Positions 16,764-25,119 of a DNA stretch of 64,000 bases are shown in pieces. A program made the position numbers and the translations under genes. The notes beneath the pieces are model-generated. The model saw only the letters and a list, made by a program, of their open reading frames with translations, ran no database searches and was not told the DNA's origin. Numbering within the stretch: the stretch's first letter is position 1; each line of letters starts with the position of its first letter. Source of the DNA: Olsenella sp. oral taxon 807 (GTDB lineage Bacteria; Actinomycetota; Coriobacteriia; Coriobacteriales; Atopobiaceae); NCBI RefSeq assembly GCF_001189515.2, contig NZ_CP012069.2, positions 2,418,001 to 2,482,000 on the forward strand, written 5' to 3'.

Positions 16764-17750
16764 ATGACAGCACTCGACACCAACATATCGGACTGCGCCC
16801 TCGTCTTCGAGGGTGGCGGCTATCGCGGTGCCTATACGGCAGGGTTTGCCCGCGTCCTCCTCGAGCAACAGTTCCACTTCGGCTTCGTGTGCGGTCTCTC
16901 TGCGGGGGCAAGCCACACCGTCGATTACACCTCACGCGACCTGCATCGAACACGCGCGGCGTTTCTCGCCAGGAAGCCAGCGGGCGTACAGATTGGCGGC
17001 ATACGGTCGATCGTCCAGGGCACGGGCCTCTTCAACGCCGATTACCTCTATGCGGGTTGCGTCGAGGACGGCTTTCTGCCCTTTGACTGGGAGACGTTTT
17101 GCGCAAACCCCGCTCAGATTCGCATTCAGACGTTCGAGCGTGACACCGGCAGAACCGTAACGTTTGGCAAAGAGGACATGCCGGATGTCATGACCATGAT
17201 CAACCTCGTGCGCGCAAGCTCCACCCTGCCGGGCGCCATGAAGCCGCTTCCCGTAAACGGCAGGGTGCTGCTGGACGGTGGTTTGGGCAAGGGGGCCGGC
17301 ATCCCTGTCAGACTGGCTGAGGAGGCGGGCTACCGACGTTTCTTCTTTGTGGCAACGCGTCCCAAGGGCTATCGCAAGCAACCCCCCACCAAGCGCGAGC
17401 TGCGCATGCAGAACCTCGTCTCACGCGACTACCCCTATCTACGCAACGCCATGCTCACCCGCTGGGAGCGCTACAACGAGGAACTCGCCCGCATGGAGCG
17501 GCTCGCACGAGAGGGGCGCTGCCTCATCGTCTATCCCGACGCCATGCCCGTCGAGAGCGACACGCTGAGCACGGCAAGGCTGACCGAGGCCTACGACCGG
17601 GGTCACGCGCAAGGCATGCGCGACCTGCCGATATGGCGCGAGTTTCTCTTTGGGTCCGCCGACGCGGGACCGCATCCCGATCCCTCCGCGATTCAGGCCC
17701 AGATCCGCGAGGCGGATGGTGATGACGGGTACATCGTCATCGAGCCGTAG
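16764..17750 (+). CDS. Patatin-like phospholipase
   Basis: A 328-residue acyl hydrolase of the bacterial patatin (YjjU-like) type. The oxyanion motif GGGYRGAY (17-24), nucleophile elbow GLSAG (Ser46) and catalytic Asp in DGG (D171) are all present, so it is predicted active. No signal peptide is visible, so a cytoplasmic or peripheral membrane enzyme hydrolysing lipids is likely. A GAGG ribosome site precedes the ATG. Divergent from the sirtuin gene. Confidence 0.9.
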   Translation: MTALDTNISDCALVFEGGGYRGAYTAGFARVLLEQQFHFGFVCGLSAGASHTVDYTSRDLHRTRAAFLARKPAGVQIGGIRSIVQGTGLFNADYLYAGCVEDGFLPFDWETFCANPAQIRIQTFERDTGRTVTFGKEDMPDVMTMINLVRASSTLPGAMKPLPVNGRVLLDGGLGKGAGIPVRLAEEAGYRRFFFVATRPKGYRKQPPTKRELRMQNLVSRDYPYLRNAMLTRWERYNEELARMERLAREGRCLIVYPDAMPVESDTLSTARLTEAYDRGHAQGMRDLPIWREFLFGSADAGPHPDPSAIQAQIREADGDDGYIVIEP

Positions 17751-17906
17751 GCATGGCCTGTGCGAGAGACCACACACGCAAAGGGATGGAGGACCCTCCC
17801 TGACCTCAGACGGTAGGGCATGAGGCCCGGGGTTGCCGCAAGAAAGTCAGGCGCACCCAGACCGTCCCTGTCAACCAGACACAACTTCCCAGCAGAAGGA
17901 GACATT

Positions 17907-18722
17907 GTGAGTGATACGCCCAGTACCCCCACGACCGACTCAGACACCGACGCGAGCGAGCTCACGCTCGTATCGTGGAACGTAAACGGCCTGCGCGCCG
18001 TACTCAAAAAGGAGCCAAGCTTTGCCGAGGTCTTTAACTCCTGCTCGGCAGACGTCTTCGCCATCCAGGAGACCAAGCTCCAGGAGGGGCAGGTGGACCT
18101 TGACATCCCGGGCTACGTGCAGACCTGGAGCTTCGCCAAGCGCAAGGGCTACTCAGGCACGGCGGTCTTCAGCAGGGAGGAGCCCCTGCAGGTGGTGCGC
18201 CAGATAGGATCTCCCGTGGCAGAGGACGAGGGTCGCGTCTGCGCCTTGGAGTTCACAGGCTACTGGTTCGTGAATGTCTACACGCCTAACTCGAAGAACG
18301 GTCTGGCCCGCCTCGACGAGCGCATGCTGTGGGACGAGCGCTACCGTAGCTTCCTGGCCGGACTCGCCAAAGAGAAGCCGGTCGTGAGCTGTGGGGACTT
18401 CAACGTCGCACACGAGGAGATAGACCTCAAGAACCCCGACACCAACCACCAGAACGCTGGTTTCTCGGATCAGGAGCGCGAGGGCTTCACGCGCCTTCTG
18501 GACGCTGGCTTCACGGACAGCTTCCGTAAGCTCTATCCCGATCGAGCGGATGCCTACAGCTGGTGGAGCTACCGCATGCGCGCCCGCGAGAGAAACGTGG
18601 GTTGGCGCATCGACTACTTCCTTGTGAGCGACGACGCGGCTGGTCGCATTACGGGGGCATCCATACTCGATGATGTCTACGGCAGCGACCACTGTCCCGT
18701 GGAGCTACGCATCAGGCTGTAG
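17907..18722 (+). CDS. xth: Exodeoxyribonuclease III
   Basis: A 271-residue AP endonuclease/3'-5' exonuclease for base-excision repair. Motifs are LVSWNVNGLRA, IQETKLQ, GDFNVAHEEIDL, WRIDYFLVS and the catalytic SDHCPVEL. The start is a GTG at 17907 with AGAAGGAGA six bases upstream; the longer frame from 17820 lacks a ribosome site and adds a non-conserved sequence. Even so, about 20 Thr/Asp-rich residues precede the conserved core. Confidence 0.93.
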   Translation: MSDTPSTPTTDSDTDASELTLVSWNVNGLRAVLKKEPSFAEVFNSCSADVFAIQETKLQEGQVDLDIPGYVQTWSFAKRKGYSGTAVFSREEPLQVVRQIGSPVAEDEGRVCALEFTGYWFVNVYTPNSKNGLARLDERMLWDERYRSFLAGLAKEKPVVSCGDFNVAHEEIDLKNPDTNHQNAGFSDQEREGFTRLLDAGFTDSFRKLYPDRADAYSWWSYRMRARERNVGWRIDYFLVSDDAAGRITGASILDDVYGSDHCPVELRIRL

Positions 18723-18756
18723 GGCCGTGGGGCGGGCGTGGGGCGGGCACTCGCAC

Positions 18757-18831
18757 GCGACCGTTTGTGCTCCTCAGGGCGTGGGGCGGGTGCTTGACGC
18801 GACCGTTCGTGCTCCTCAGGGCGTGGGGCGG
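18757..18831. repeat. Pair of 33-bp direct repeats after xth
   Basis: Copies at 18757-18789 and 18799-18831 differ by one base (GCGACCGTTTGTGCTCCTCA... against GCGACCGTTCGTGCTCCTCA...). They lie in the short convergent gap between xth and the PHP gene, surrounded by GGGGCGGG runs. No hairpin dominates. Confidence 0.8.
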
Positions 18832-18872
18832 CGCAACGAAGGCAGGGGTATGCGGGCACGCTCACGCGCGAC

Positions 18873-19691
18873 TCACGGCACGACAGCGCGACGTAGCGCC
18901 TCAAGGAAGCTGTCCGCGTCCGTTGTTGCGATGAGCTCCTGCGGAAAGTGCAGGTCCTCAAGCAGGCCGCGCACCCGCCCAAGACGACCAACGTCGTAGC
19001 TGATGTGGGCATCGGAGCCCGTCGAGACCATGCAGCCAAGCTCGGCCGCCCGACTCGCGATCGCACGACACGAGGCCGCAGCCTCGGTATGGTTGGCAAG
19101 GGTGGCCTCGTTTATCTCGACCATCTTGCCACGCTCCCTAGCAGACATGAGCACGGCGTCAACGTCAAAGGGAACTCCCGATCGTCCCAGATGGCCCAGG
19201 ATGAGAACCTTTGGGTCCTCGAGCGCCCGTAGGTACATCTCGGTGGTCTTCGCGAGCGTCGCGCCCTTGGTGAAGTCATCGTTGTGAACCGAGGCGATCA
19301 CGTAGTCACAGTCTTTGAACACGCGTTCCTTGAGCGTGGTGGACTCAGGAAGGAGCGTGCCGTTTATCTCCCGATCGACCGCAACGTCCCAGCCAAAGAG
19401 GTGACCCTCGAGGTCCACGATGTCCGCCTCACAGCCATGTAGCAGGCGTACGCCACACCACTCGCGTGGCCAACAGTGGTAGTTGATGAAGTACTGATGG
19501 TCGCGCAGATCATGCACATGCGCCCGCCTCGTGTCTTCGACCTCAGGAAACAACATCGACGAGTAGTGGTCGGTGGAGCCAAGGAGCCCTATGCCGAGCT
19601 CGGCGGCAGCCCGGACGTTCTCCTCGACAGTGGAGTAGGCATGACGCGAGTAGATCGTATGCGTATGTGTGTCGCAGCGTATGTGAAGCAT
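18873..19691 (-). CDS. PHP-domain phosphoesterase
   Basis: A 272-residue PHP-family metallohydrolase resembling YcdX-type phosphatases. The metal-binding start is CDTHTHTIYSRHAYST, followed by GLLGSTDHYS, a Glu/His pair in HGCEADIVD, SVHNDDFTK, ILGHLGR and a C-terminal STGSDAHISYDVG. These are the usual three-metal ligands, so it is predicted active. The substrate is unknown; sugar or nucleotide phosphates are typical. GAGGGGG precedes the ATG. A second, more histidinol-phosphatase-like PHP protein lies at 55473-56291. Confidence 0.87.
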   Translation of the reverse strand: MLHIRCDTHTHTIYSRHAYSTVEENVRAAAELGIGLLGSTDHYSSMLFPEVEDTRRAHVHDLRDHQYFINYHCWPREWCGVRLLHGCEADIVDLEGHLFGWDVAVDREINGTLLPESTTLKERVFKDCDYVIASVHNDDFTKGATLAKTTEMYLRALEDPKVLILGHLGRSGVPFDVDAVLMSARERGKMVEINEATLANHTEAAASCRAIASRAAELGCMVSTGSDAHISYDVGRLGRVRGLLEDLHFPQELIATTDADSFLEALRRAVVP

Positions 19692-19910
19692 GAACGTCCC
19701 CCTCGGCTATAGCGCACGGCATCGGGGCGAGGCACCCTGTTCTTGTGCCTCACCGATACCTCCTACGATACAGCAGCAGAGACGTTCGAGATGTCCAACA
19801 GACCGACGGTCGTTCCTGGCCCCCGTACCTGAGTCAGACTGACCCGACGCCAACGGTCTGACCCGACAGCAAGGGAGCGTGGAGTAATCGCTAGGGGCTA
19901 CGTCTTAGAA

Positions 19911-20361
19911 GAGGCTTCGTGAGTCCGTGTGGGTGGGTAGTTGCGTCATCGCCCTGGCGGCGTGGGCGTCACCGCCCTGGTGGGGCGCAGGAGTGTACAC
20001 AGATCGGCAAAAATGGTCCCTCGGTGCCGTTTCGGGGCATTTGTGTACACTGTTGCGCCGTGGGCTTGGGTTGTGGGTGGCCTTGGGATCACAATAGTGT
20101 ACACAAATGGAAGGATCGGGCCTCTCCGCACCGGATTGGGGCGTTTGTGTACACTGTTGGGCTGTTGCGCTGTTGTGGACAGACGTGGGGACGCAATAGT
20201 GTACACAGATTGGCTAAAATGACCTCTCGGTGCCGTTTTGGGGCATTTGTGTACACTGTTGCGTCTCGCGAGGTGCCCCGTGGTGACGCAGGGGGACGCA
20301 ATAGTGTACACAGATCGCCGAAAATGGCCTCTCGGCGCCGTTTTGGGGCATTTGTGTACAC
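19911..20361. repeat. Repeat family A, cluster 1: four 58-bp GTGTACAC-bounded units
   Basis: Four units of exactly 58 bp lie at 19993-20050, 20097-20154, 20199-20256 and 20304-20361. Each starts with GTGTACACA(G/A)AT and ends with TTGTGTACAC, so the ends are near-perfect inverted repeats and each end is itself palindromic. The interiors share AAAATGG.CTCTCGG.GCCGTTT. Linkers between units are 45-50 bp and partly similar. A left flank from 19911 (GAGGCTTCGTGAG...) recurs at 62178 and, inverted, at 63102. The cluster fills most of the 872-bp gap 19692-20563, where I see no gene. Frames through it are spurious. Confidence 0.9.
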
Positions 20362-20563
20362 TGTTGCGACGCGAGTCGCGATACGAATCGCGACGCGAGC
20401 TGCGCCAGGTGGCACGAGCGCCTCGACCGCCATGGCGTGCCGGCGGCGCCTCCTCGCTGGCCCCTCTTGCTTGGTCGGGAAGACAGGCTCTGAGCGAGCG
20501 GCGTCGCCGCTAGGTTGGCATCTTCGCCGAGGCATCAACCCACACAAACCCCCGAAGAGCCTC

Positions 20564-21826
20564 TTAGAACCAGGGTTTATCCCCCCACACGTAGGTACGC
20601 TGAAAGTCCTCGTCGCTCTTCGTGAGGTAGATGATACCCTCGATCAGCCCACAGAGACCCATAAGGATTGGACCTATCAGGATGACCGCCCCAAAGATGG
20701 ATATCAGAAGCATGGCGACGCCAGCACCCGTGTAACCCAGGTAGAACTTGTGGACGCCAAGCCCGCCGAGAAATATCGCCAACAGACCCGCTGCCAACCT
20801 GCCCTTCTCGGAATCCGTTCTGCGGACGCTTGCTGTCTGCGTACTTGGCACTGTGAGTACTTGCGTCTGATCATACGATGCCTGCGCAGAGACGGATACT
20901 TGCGGGAAACTTTGATCTGCTGCGCTAGGTGACAAGGGAGATCCATGTGGCGAGGGAGACCCATACATAGCCCTACAGTACTGTGCGGGTGTAATTGCGC
21001 CCGAAGACAGAAGAAGCTGCTGTATCTTCTTCATGGATTTACGCAGCTCTGTAACTTCTATGCTTAGCCTCGCAAGCTCGTCATCGGTAAGACGCCGCGC
21101 CCCTCGTGCCCTATCCTCCGGTATCGCTTTCGCAAGGGCAGTATATGACCCCGTCTCTTTGTTCGTGTTCGCATCTTCGAGCGCATTCTTCGCACCGAGC
21201 CCATCAGACTGAGAAACCGCAGTCTCCTCCTCGCCCTTGGACGCTTCCTCTACGATCCCCCTTTCGACCTCGCCAGCAGTCCGTGTCTCTGTGTAAACCA
21301 CACCTGTGACGGTCTGGTCAGGGTCGTTAGCAACAACGGTTTTCATGGTTGGTGGCTCGCGAGGTGCCGCAGGAAGTGCCGCGCCTTCGGCGGGAAAGCT
21401 GTCGTCTGTGACCGTCGGCATAGCCTCACGGTCCTTCGCAACAGGTATGTACGTAGGAGCCGGCCCCGATGCTGAGACGGGCTTGTCACGAGCGGCTCTT
21501 TCTCCCACTGTCTCTGATACCGCACCCTCTACAAGGGAGGGCACAGCTGCGCTTACTTCCGCTACGGGGACTGTTGCCGTAGCGGACACATCGACCTGGG
21601 CGAGCGTTGTCGCAACCTGCGCGACATCTGAAGCTGCAACGGGCACAGTAGGGTACGTGTCTGATATCGTGCTCTGTCTTGGGTGGTAAGATGTTGTTGA
21701 TTGGGTCGCCAGCGCGGTGGTTGGTGCTACCGGCACCACAGGCTGCACGCCAAAGACGGGGTTGCCACACCTAGAGCAAAATCGGGCGTTGGCTGGGAGG
21801 GAGTTTCCGCAGCGCGTACAAAACAT
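20564..21826 (-). CDS. Zinc-ribbon / TM2-domain membrane protein
   Basis: A 420-residue protein. The ATG at 21826 follows GGAGGAG and gives MFCTRCGNSLPANARFCSRCG, a classic N-terminal zinc ribbon; a longer frame to 21943 is not supported. About 300 residues of low-complexity Ser/Thr/Val/Ala/Glu linker follow, with a short helical segment (RLSIEVTELRKSMKKIQQLL) near the middle. The C-terminal TM2 domain (PF05154) has GLLAIFLGGLGVHKFYLG, two helices and the end motif LTKSDEDFQRTYV. TM2 proteins are small membrane anchors of unclear function. It shares its architecture with the protein at 28024-29217. Confidence 0.88.
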   Translation of the reverse strand: MFCTRCGNSLPANARFCSRCGNPVFGVQPVVPVAPTTALATQSTTSYHPRQSTISDTYPTVPVAASDVAQVATTLAQVDVSATATVPVAEVSAAVPSLVEGAVSETVGERAARDKPVSASGPAPTYIPVAKDREAMPTVTDDSFPAEGAALPAAPREPPTMKTVVANDPDQTVTGVVYTETRTAGEVERGIVEEASKGEEETAVSQSDGLGAKNALEDANTNKETGSYTALAKAIPEDRARGARRLTDDELARLSIEVTELRKSMKKIQQLLLSSGAITPAQYCRAMYGSPSPHGSPLSPSAADQSFPQVSVSAQASYDQTQVLTVPSTQTASVRRTDSEKGRLAAGLLAIFLGGLGVHKFYLGYTGAGVAMLLISIFGAVILIGPILMGLCGLIEGIIYLTKSDEDFQRTYVWGDKPWF

Positions 21827-22230
21827 GGTTCTCCTCCGATCTTTCCAGCCGTGCCTACGGTCAACGTAGGGGCGGGCACGAATACCGAAAGGACTCAAGG
21901 AACTAACGGGTGACACTATGTGTGGCATAGTAGCAGAGAGCAACGCTGGCCGACGGCTATTATGCAGATTGAGGTCATATGGGAATGGCGCCTGTGAAAG
22001 TACGTCCAGAACGCGCCAATCCAGTGGGCACAGTCGAGTCCCTCGAAATCGGCTCAGCAGCTCATGACGCGGAGCGATGGGGTTGGCGTTTTCCTATCTC
22101 TGATGTGACATGCTAAATCGAGTGGGCGTACGGCATCGCCTGCCAAAATCTGGTACCGCACGCAACGAGCTTAAAATCCATGCTCCAAAGGCGCTGCTCC
22201 ACATCGGGAGGAGCGGCGGCGTCGGATTTC
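21827..22230. other. Gap without an identifiable gene
   Basis: 404 bases between two zinc-ribbon protein genes on the same strand. I see no convincing reading frame, hairpin or repeat here; the promoter of the 20564-21826 gene should lie near its right-hand start. Confidence 0.5.
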
Positions 22231-23085
22231 CTACCTCTTGTCTCCCACATACTCGCCCGAGTACTTGGCGTACGCATCCGAGTAGCCAGCCAACCGCAAA
22301 GACGAGGCCATGCTCTCTGCCTCTTCCCTATCTCTCCACATGCCTGTCGTAACCACGTACCACTCCTCGTCATTCAGGTTCGACCAATCGGTGGTCAACT
22401 CGACGGTCGAGTCAAATCCCTTGGCAGTCATAGATGTGGCACGCTCCATGGCCTCACTTGCCGACTTCGAGGCAAACGTCCATACGCCCCAAAACGGCTC
22501 GTGATACCCGGTACGGTATCCTGGGTCTCGCTCGCCTTCGGTAGGGGAGTTCTTTGGTGCACCGCTTGCCGCTGCACCTTGGTCGCTGGCGGAACCTGAA
22601 CTCTTGCTACCTGCGTTTTCTGATGGGCTACTGCTCGTCAGATCAGCGTCCGAAGACTGTTCCTGCTGCCACCCAACAGAGGCGATGCGGTTGGTGGCAG
22701 CGGGCCAGACAAAGAGGTACAGGAGGGACAGGGAGATGGAGAGCACAGAGAAGACGATTGCTACGGTGGCGGCAATCACAGGTCCCCTCCCTCCTCGCCC
22801 AGTGCGGTCAGGTTCAGCCCGCTCTGCCCCCGTGCGGACAGAAACGGGACTTGCCGTCTGGATAGGAAAAGCATGGTCGACGGCGCCACAGGGCACAGAG
22901 GGGTCGGTCGATGCCGTAGGATCTACGGATGCTTGTACAGGCTCCTGCACGACCGTCGCGTTGGCCACGGCAGCCCGCTGGCCTTCATCGTCCTGCCTCG
23001 ACTGTCCGCATGACACGCAAAACTGCGCGTCCCGATCCAATTGTGCTCCGCAGTTTGTGCAGAACTCACCAGTTGCCATGGTCAT
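22231..23085 (-). CDS. Zinc-ribbon membrane protein with SPOR-like C-terminus
   Basis: A 284-residue protein with an N-terminal zinc ribbon (CTNCGAQLDRDAQFCVSCG), a Pro/Thr/Ala linker and one membrane helix (about 101-125, VIAATVAIVFSVLSISLSLL). A Ser/Ala-rich outer linker and a final 85-residue domain follow. That domain reads FWGVWTFASKSASEAMERA...WYVVTTGMWRDREEAESMASSLRLAGYSDAYAKYSG, the two-fold pattern of SPOR domains, which bind glycan strands stripped of stem peptides at division sites. Assignment as SPOR is from pattern only. Two ATGs six bases apart (23085, 23079) are both possible. Confidence 0.82.
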   Translation of the reverse strand: MTMATGEFCTNCGAQLDRDAQFCVSCGQSRQDDEGQRAAVANATVVQEPVQASVDPTASTDPSVPCGAVDHAFPIQTASPVSVRTGAERAEPDRTGRGGRGPVIAATVAIVFSVLSISLSLLYLFVWPAATNRIASVGWQQEQSSDADLTSSSPSENAGSKSSGSASDQGAAASGAPKNSPTEGERDPGYRTGYHEPFWGVWTFASKSASEAMERATSMTAKGFDSTVELTTDWSNLNDEEWYVVTTGMWRDREEAESMASSLRLAGYSDAYAKYSGEYVGDKR

Positions 23086-23294
23086 GCCTCGCTCTCGAGT
23101 CGGCGTTGAGCCTAAGCCCCAGGCTCCTTGGACTCACGCCTTCTTCCGCCAAGCAGATACGTCCCCAGAACGTCCCTGTCAATGAGAAGACAGTGCTCGA
23201 CGACACGCATAAGCACCTTAAGCACCTCGGTCACCCACTATAGCAGAATACGATCAGGTTCCAAACCAAAGGCTTCGGACCTTGGCGCAACCCG

Positions 23295-23381
23295 CCCCGC
23301 AGCCTGGCGGGCGGTTGCTCGAGCGCATTTGCCCAGTTGAGCCTCTTTTCATAGTGCCCCGCAGCCTGGCGGGCGGTTGTC
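23295..23381. repeat. Repeat family C, cluster 1 (62-bp unit)
   Basis: One full unit at 23295-23356 and a partial copy from 23357, a 62-bp period. The core is CCCCGCAGCCTGGCGGGCGG and then TTGCCCAGTTGAG. The same unit occurs three times at 58162-58329. It shares the 706-bp gap 23086-23791 with a family B array. Confidence 0.85.
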
Positions 23382-23440
23382 CCACGCCTCCCGAGTGGTA
23401 GCGTAACGAAAAAGCGCAGTTTGTACGATCTCGGGAATCG

Positions 23441-23641
23441 CAGAGTGCGCTTTTGCGTGAGGGGCTGCAGCCAGAATGCGCCTTTCCGTGAGGGCTTGGG
23501 GCCAGAATGCGCTTTTCCGTAGAATGCGCTTTTCCTTACCTGGGCAAACGTCGAGCCGCCTCACGCAAAAGCGCATTCTGCGCAGGCAGCCTCACGCAAA
23601 AGCGCATTCTGCGCCGATGCCCTCACGGAAAAACGCATTTT
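23441..23641. repeat. Repeat family B, cluster 1: facing arrays of a 22-bp unit
   Basis: Direct copies of CAGARTGCGCYTTTSCGTGAGG start at 23441, 23472 and 23503, with a truncated copy at 23521. Inverted copies (CCTCACGCAAAAGCGCATTCTG) start at 23559, 23590 and 23620. Spacing is 30-31 bp within each arm. The two arms face each other around 23540-23558, giving a long potential dyad. A degenerate inverted copy lies near 23405. No gene is seen here. Confidence 0.88.
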
Positions 23642-23791
23642 GGCCCGATATGGAGTAAAATGAAGTTGTTCTGCATGTACCACAGCCTGCGTCAACCCGC
23701 ATGACATGTGTCACACCTCATACTGGAGGGGCATGTCGCAGGGCATAGGCTAACGCTTCTTTGCTTCTAAGCTTGTGGGGAGGGAGGATCT

Positions 23792-25048
23792 ATGGGATCT
23801 ATGATGTCGTGGCCTGTGACCCGAAGGTCGGCCATTGCACTGGGCGCCATCCTAGCAACGTCGGGGGGCACCCTGCTCGCTGGCTGCTCTCCAAAGGGCA
23901 CCGCGCCTACGGGGGATGACGCGAGCAATACTGATGGCACCTCAAGGAATGGAGATGTCCCTGCGCAGGGCACACCCGCCGACCCTATGACCACCCGAAT
24001 CGATTCTACCCTCTCTGCCCTGACGCTCGAGCAGAAGATCAACCAGCTCTTCTTCCTTGAGCCCGAGTCGATCTTTCCCGCAAGCCCCGTCGTGTCAGCA
24101 GGAGACGCGAGTCGTCGGGCACTCACGGAGCATCCAGTAGGTGGCATCTGCTATTTTGGTCAGAACCTCAGGGGTCCCGACCAGACTCGCACGATGCTTT
24201 CCAGCATCAGGCAGTACTCTCAGGACGCCGTGGGCCTACCCCCGTTCATCTCGGTCGATGAGGAGGGTGGCACCGTCTCGCGCATAGGGGGCAAGGGTAG
24301 CTTCAACATTCCGAACGTAGGTGACATGCGTGATGTCGGCGCTAGCGGCGACACGCACCAGGCCTTCGAGGTCTCGCAGACTATGGCGAAGTACCTCGTT
24401 GAGCTTGGCTTCAACTTAGACTTTGCCCCGGTTGCCGACGTCGTCAATGGATCGAGCCAGACCATGGCCCGGCGCTCGTTTGGCACGGATGCCCAAGCAG
24501 TCGCCCAGATGGTCGAGGCAGCCGTACGGGGATTCACTGAGGGTGGCATCCTATGCTGCGCAAAGCACTTCCCAGGGATCGGCAGTGCGGAGGGCGACCC
24601 AGAGGTAGAGCCCATCAGCACGCAAAAGACGATGGAGCAGCTGCAGGCAGAAGAACTCCTACCCTTTCGGAGTGCCATCGCGGCGGGCGTACCCTTTGTG
24701 ATGGTGGGACACCTGGCATGCCCTAGGCTGACTGGCGACGACACACCCGCCTCGCTCTCGAGGGCTATCCAGACGGACATTCTGCGTGCCCAACTAGGAT
24801 TTGAGGGTATTATCATCACGGACTCCCTCAAGATGGGTGCGATCGGCGACCGCTACAATGCCACAGAGCTTGGCGTCAAAGCCCTTGAGGCCGGAGCAGA
24901 CATGCTTCTGATGACGCCTGACTTCTCAGCCTCATACGAAGGGGTCCTCTCCGCTGTAAGAGATGGGACGCTTGGCGAGGAGAGAATTGACGATTCCCTG
25001 AGAAGGATCATCAAGGCAAAGCTTCGCCTGATGGATGCATCCGCATAG
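23792..25048 (+). CDS. Glycoside hydrolase family 3 lipoprotein (beta-N-acetylhexosaminidase type)
   Basis: A 418-residue exported enzyme. The N-terminus has twin Arg (TRRSAIALGAILA) and a lipobox LLAGC with Cys32, so it is a lipoprotein, possibly Tat-exported. The GH3 domain shows KHFPGIGSAEGDP near 257-269 (the Asp/His-containing NagZ-type loop) and the nucleophile in ITDSLKMGAI (D344). NagZ-type enzymes remove GlcNAc from wall fragments, so peptidoglycan turnover is the likely role. A GGAGGGAGG ribosome site precedes the ATG. The protein sits inside the zinc-ribbon cluster. Confidence 0.93.
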   Translation: MGSMMSWPVTRRSAIALGAILATSGGTLLAGCSPKGTAPTGDDASNTDGTSRNGDVPAQGTPADPMTTRIDSTLSALTLEQKINQLFFLEPESIFPASPVVSAGDASRRALTEHPVGGICYFGQNLRGPDQTRTMLSSIRQYSQDAVGLPPFISVDEEGGTVSRIGGKGSFNIPNVGDMRDVGASGDTHQAFEVSQTMAKYLVELGFNLDFAPVADVVNGSSQTMARRSFGTDAQAVAQMVEAAVRGFTEGGILCCAKHFPGIGSAEGDPEVEPISTQKTMEQLQAEELLPFRSAIAAGVPFVMVGHLACPRLTGDDTPASLSRAIQTDILRAQLGFEGIIITDSLKMGAIGDRYNATELGVKALEAGADMLLMTPDFSASYEGVLSAVRDGTLGEERIDDSLRRIIKAKLRLMDASA

Positions 25049-25119
25049 GGTGACATGGCTCGGACCCCAAGGGCTAACCCACAGGTGGGGCCTAGGCACG
25101 GACGTACGGGGGTGGTTTC

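Noticed and set aside
19919-20932. A 337-residue open frame on the plus strand
   Set aside because: It runs through four copies of repeat family A and then antisense to the TM2 gene; the protein is repetitive and has no ribosome site.
23349-23704. Small frames rich in KAHSA and RMRF peptides
   Set aside because: They are readings of repeat family B in different frames.
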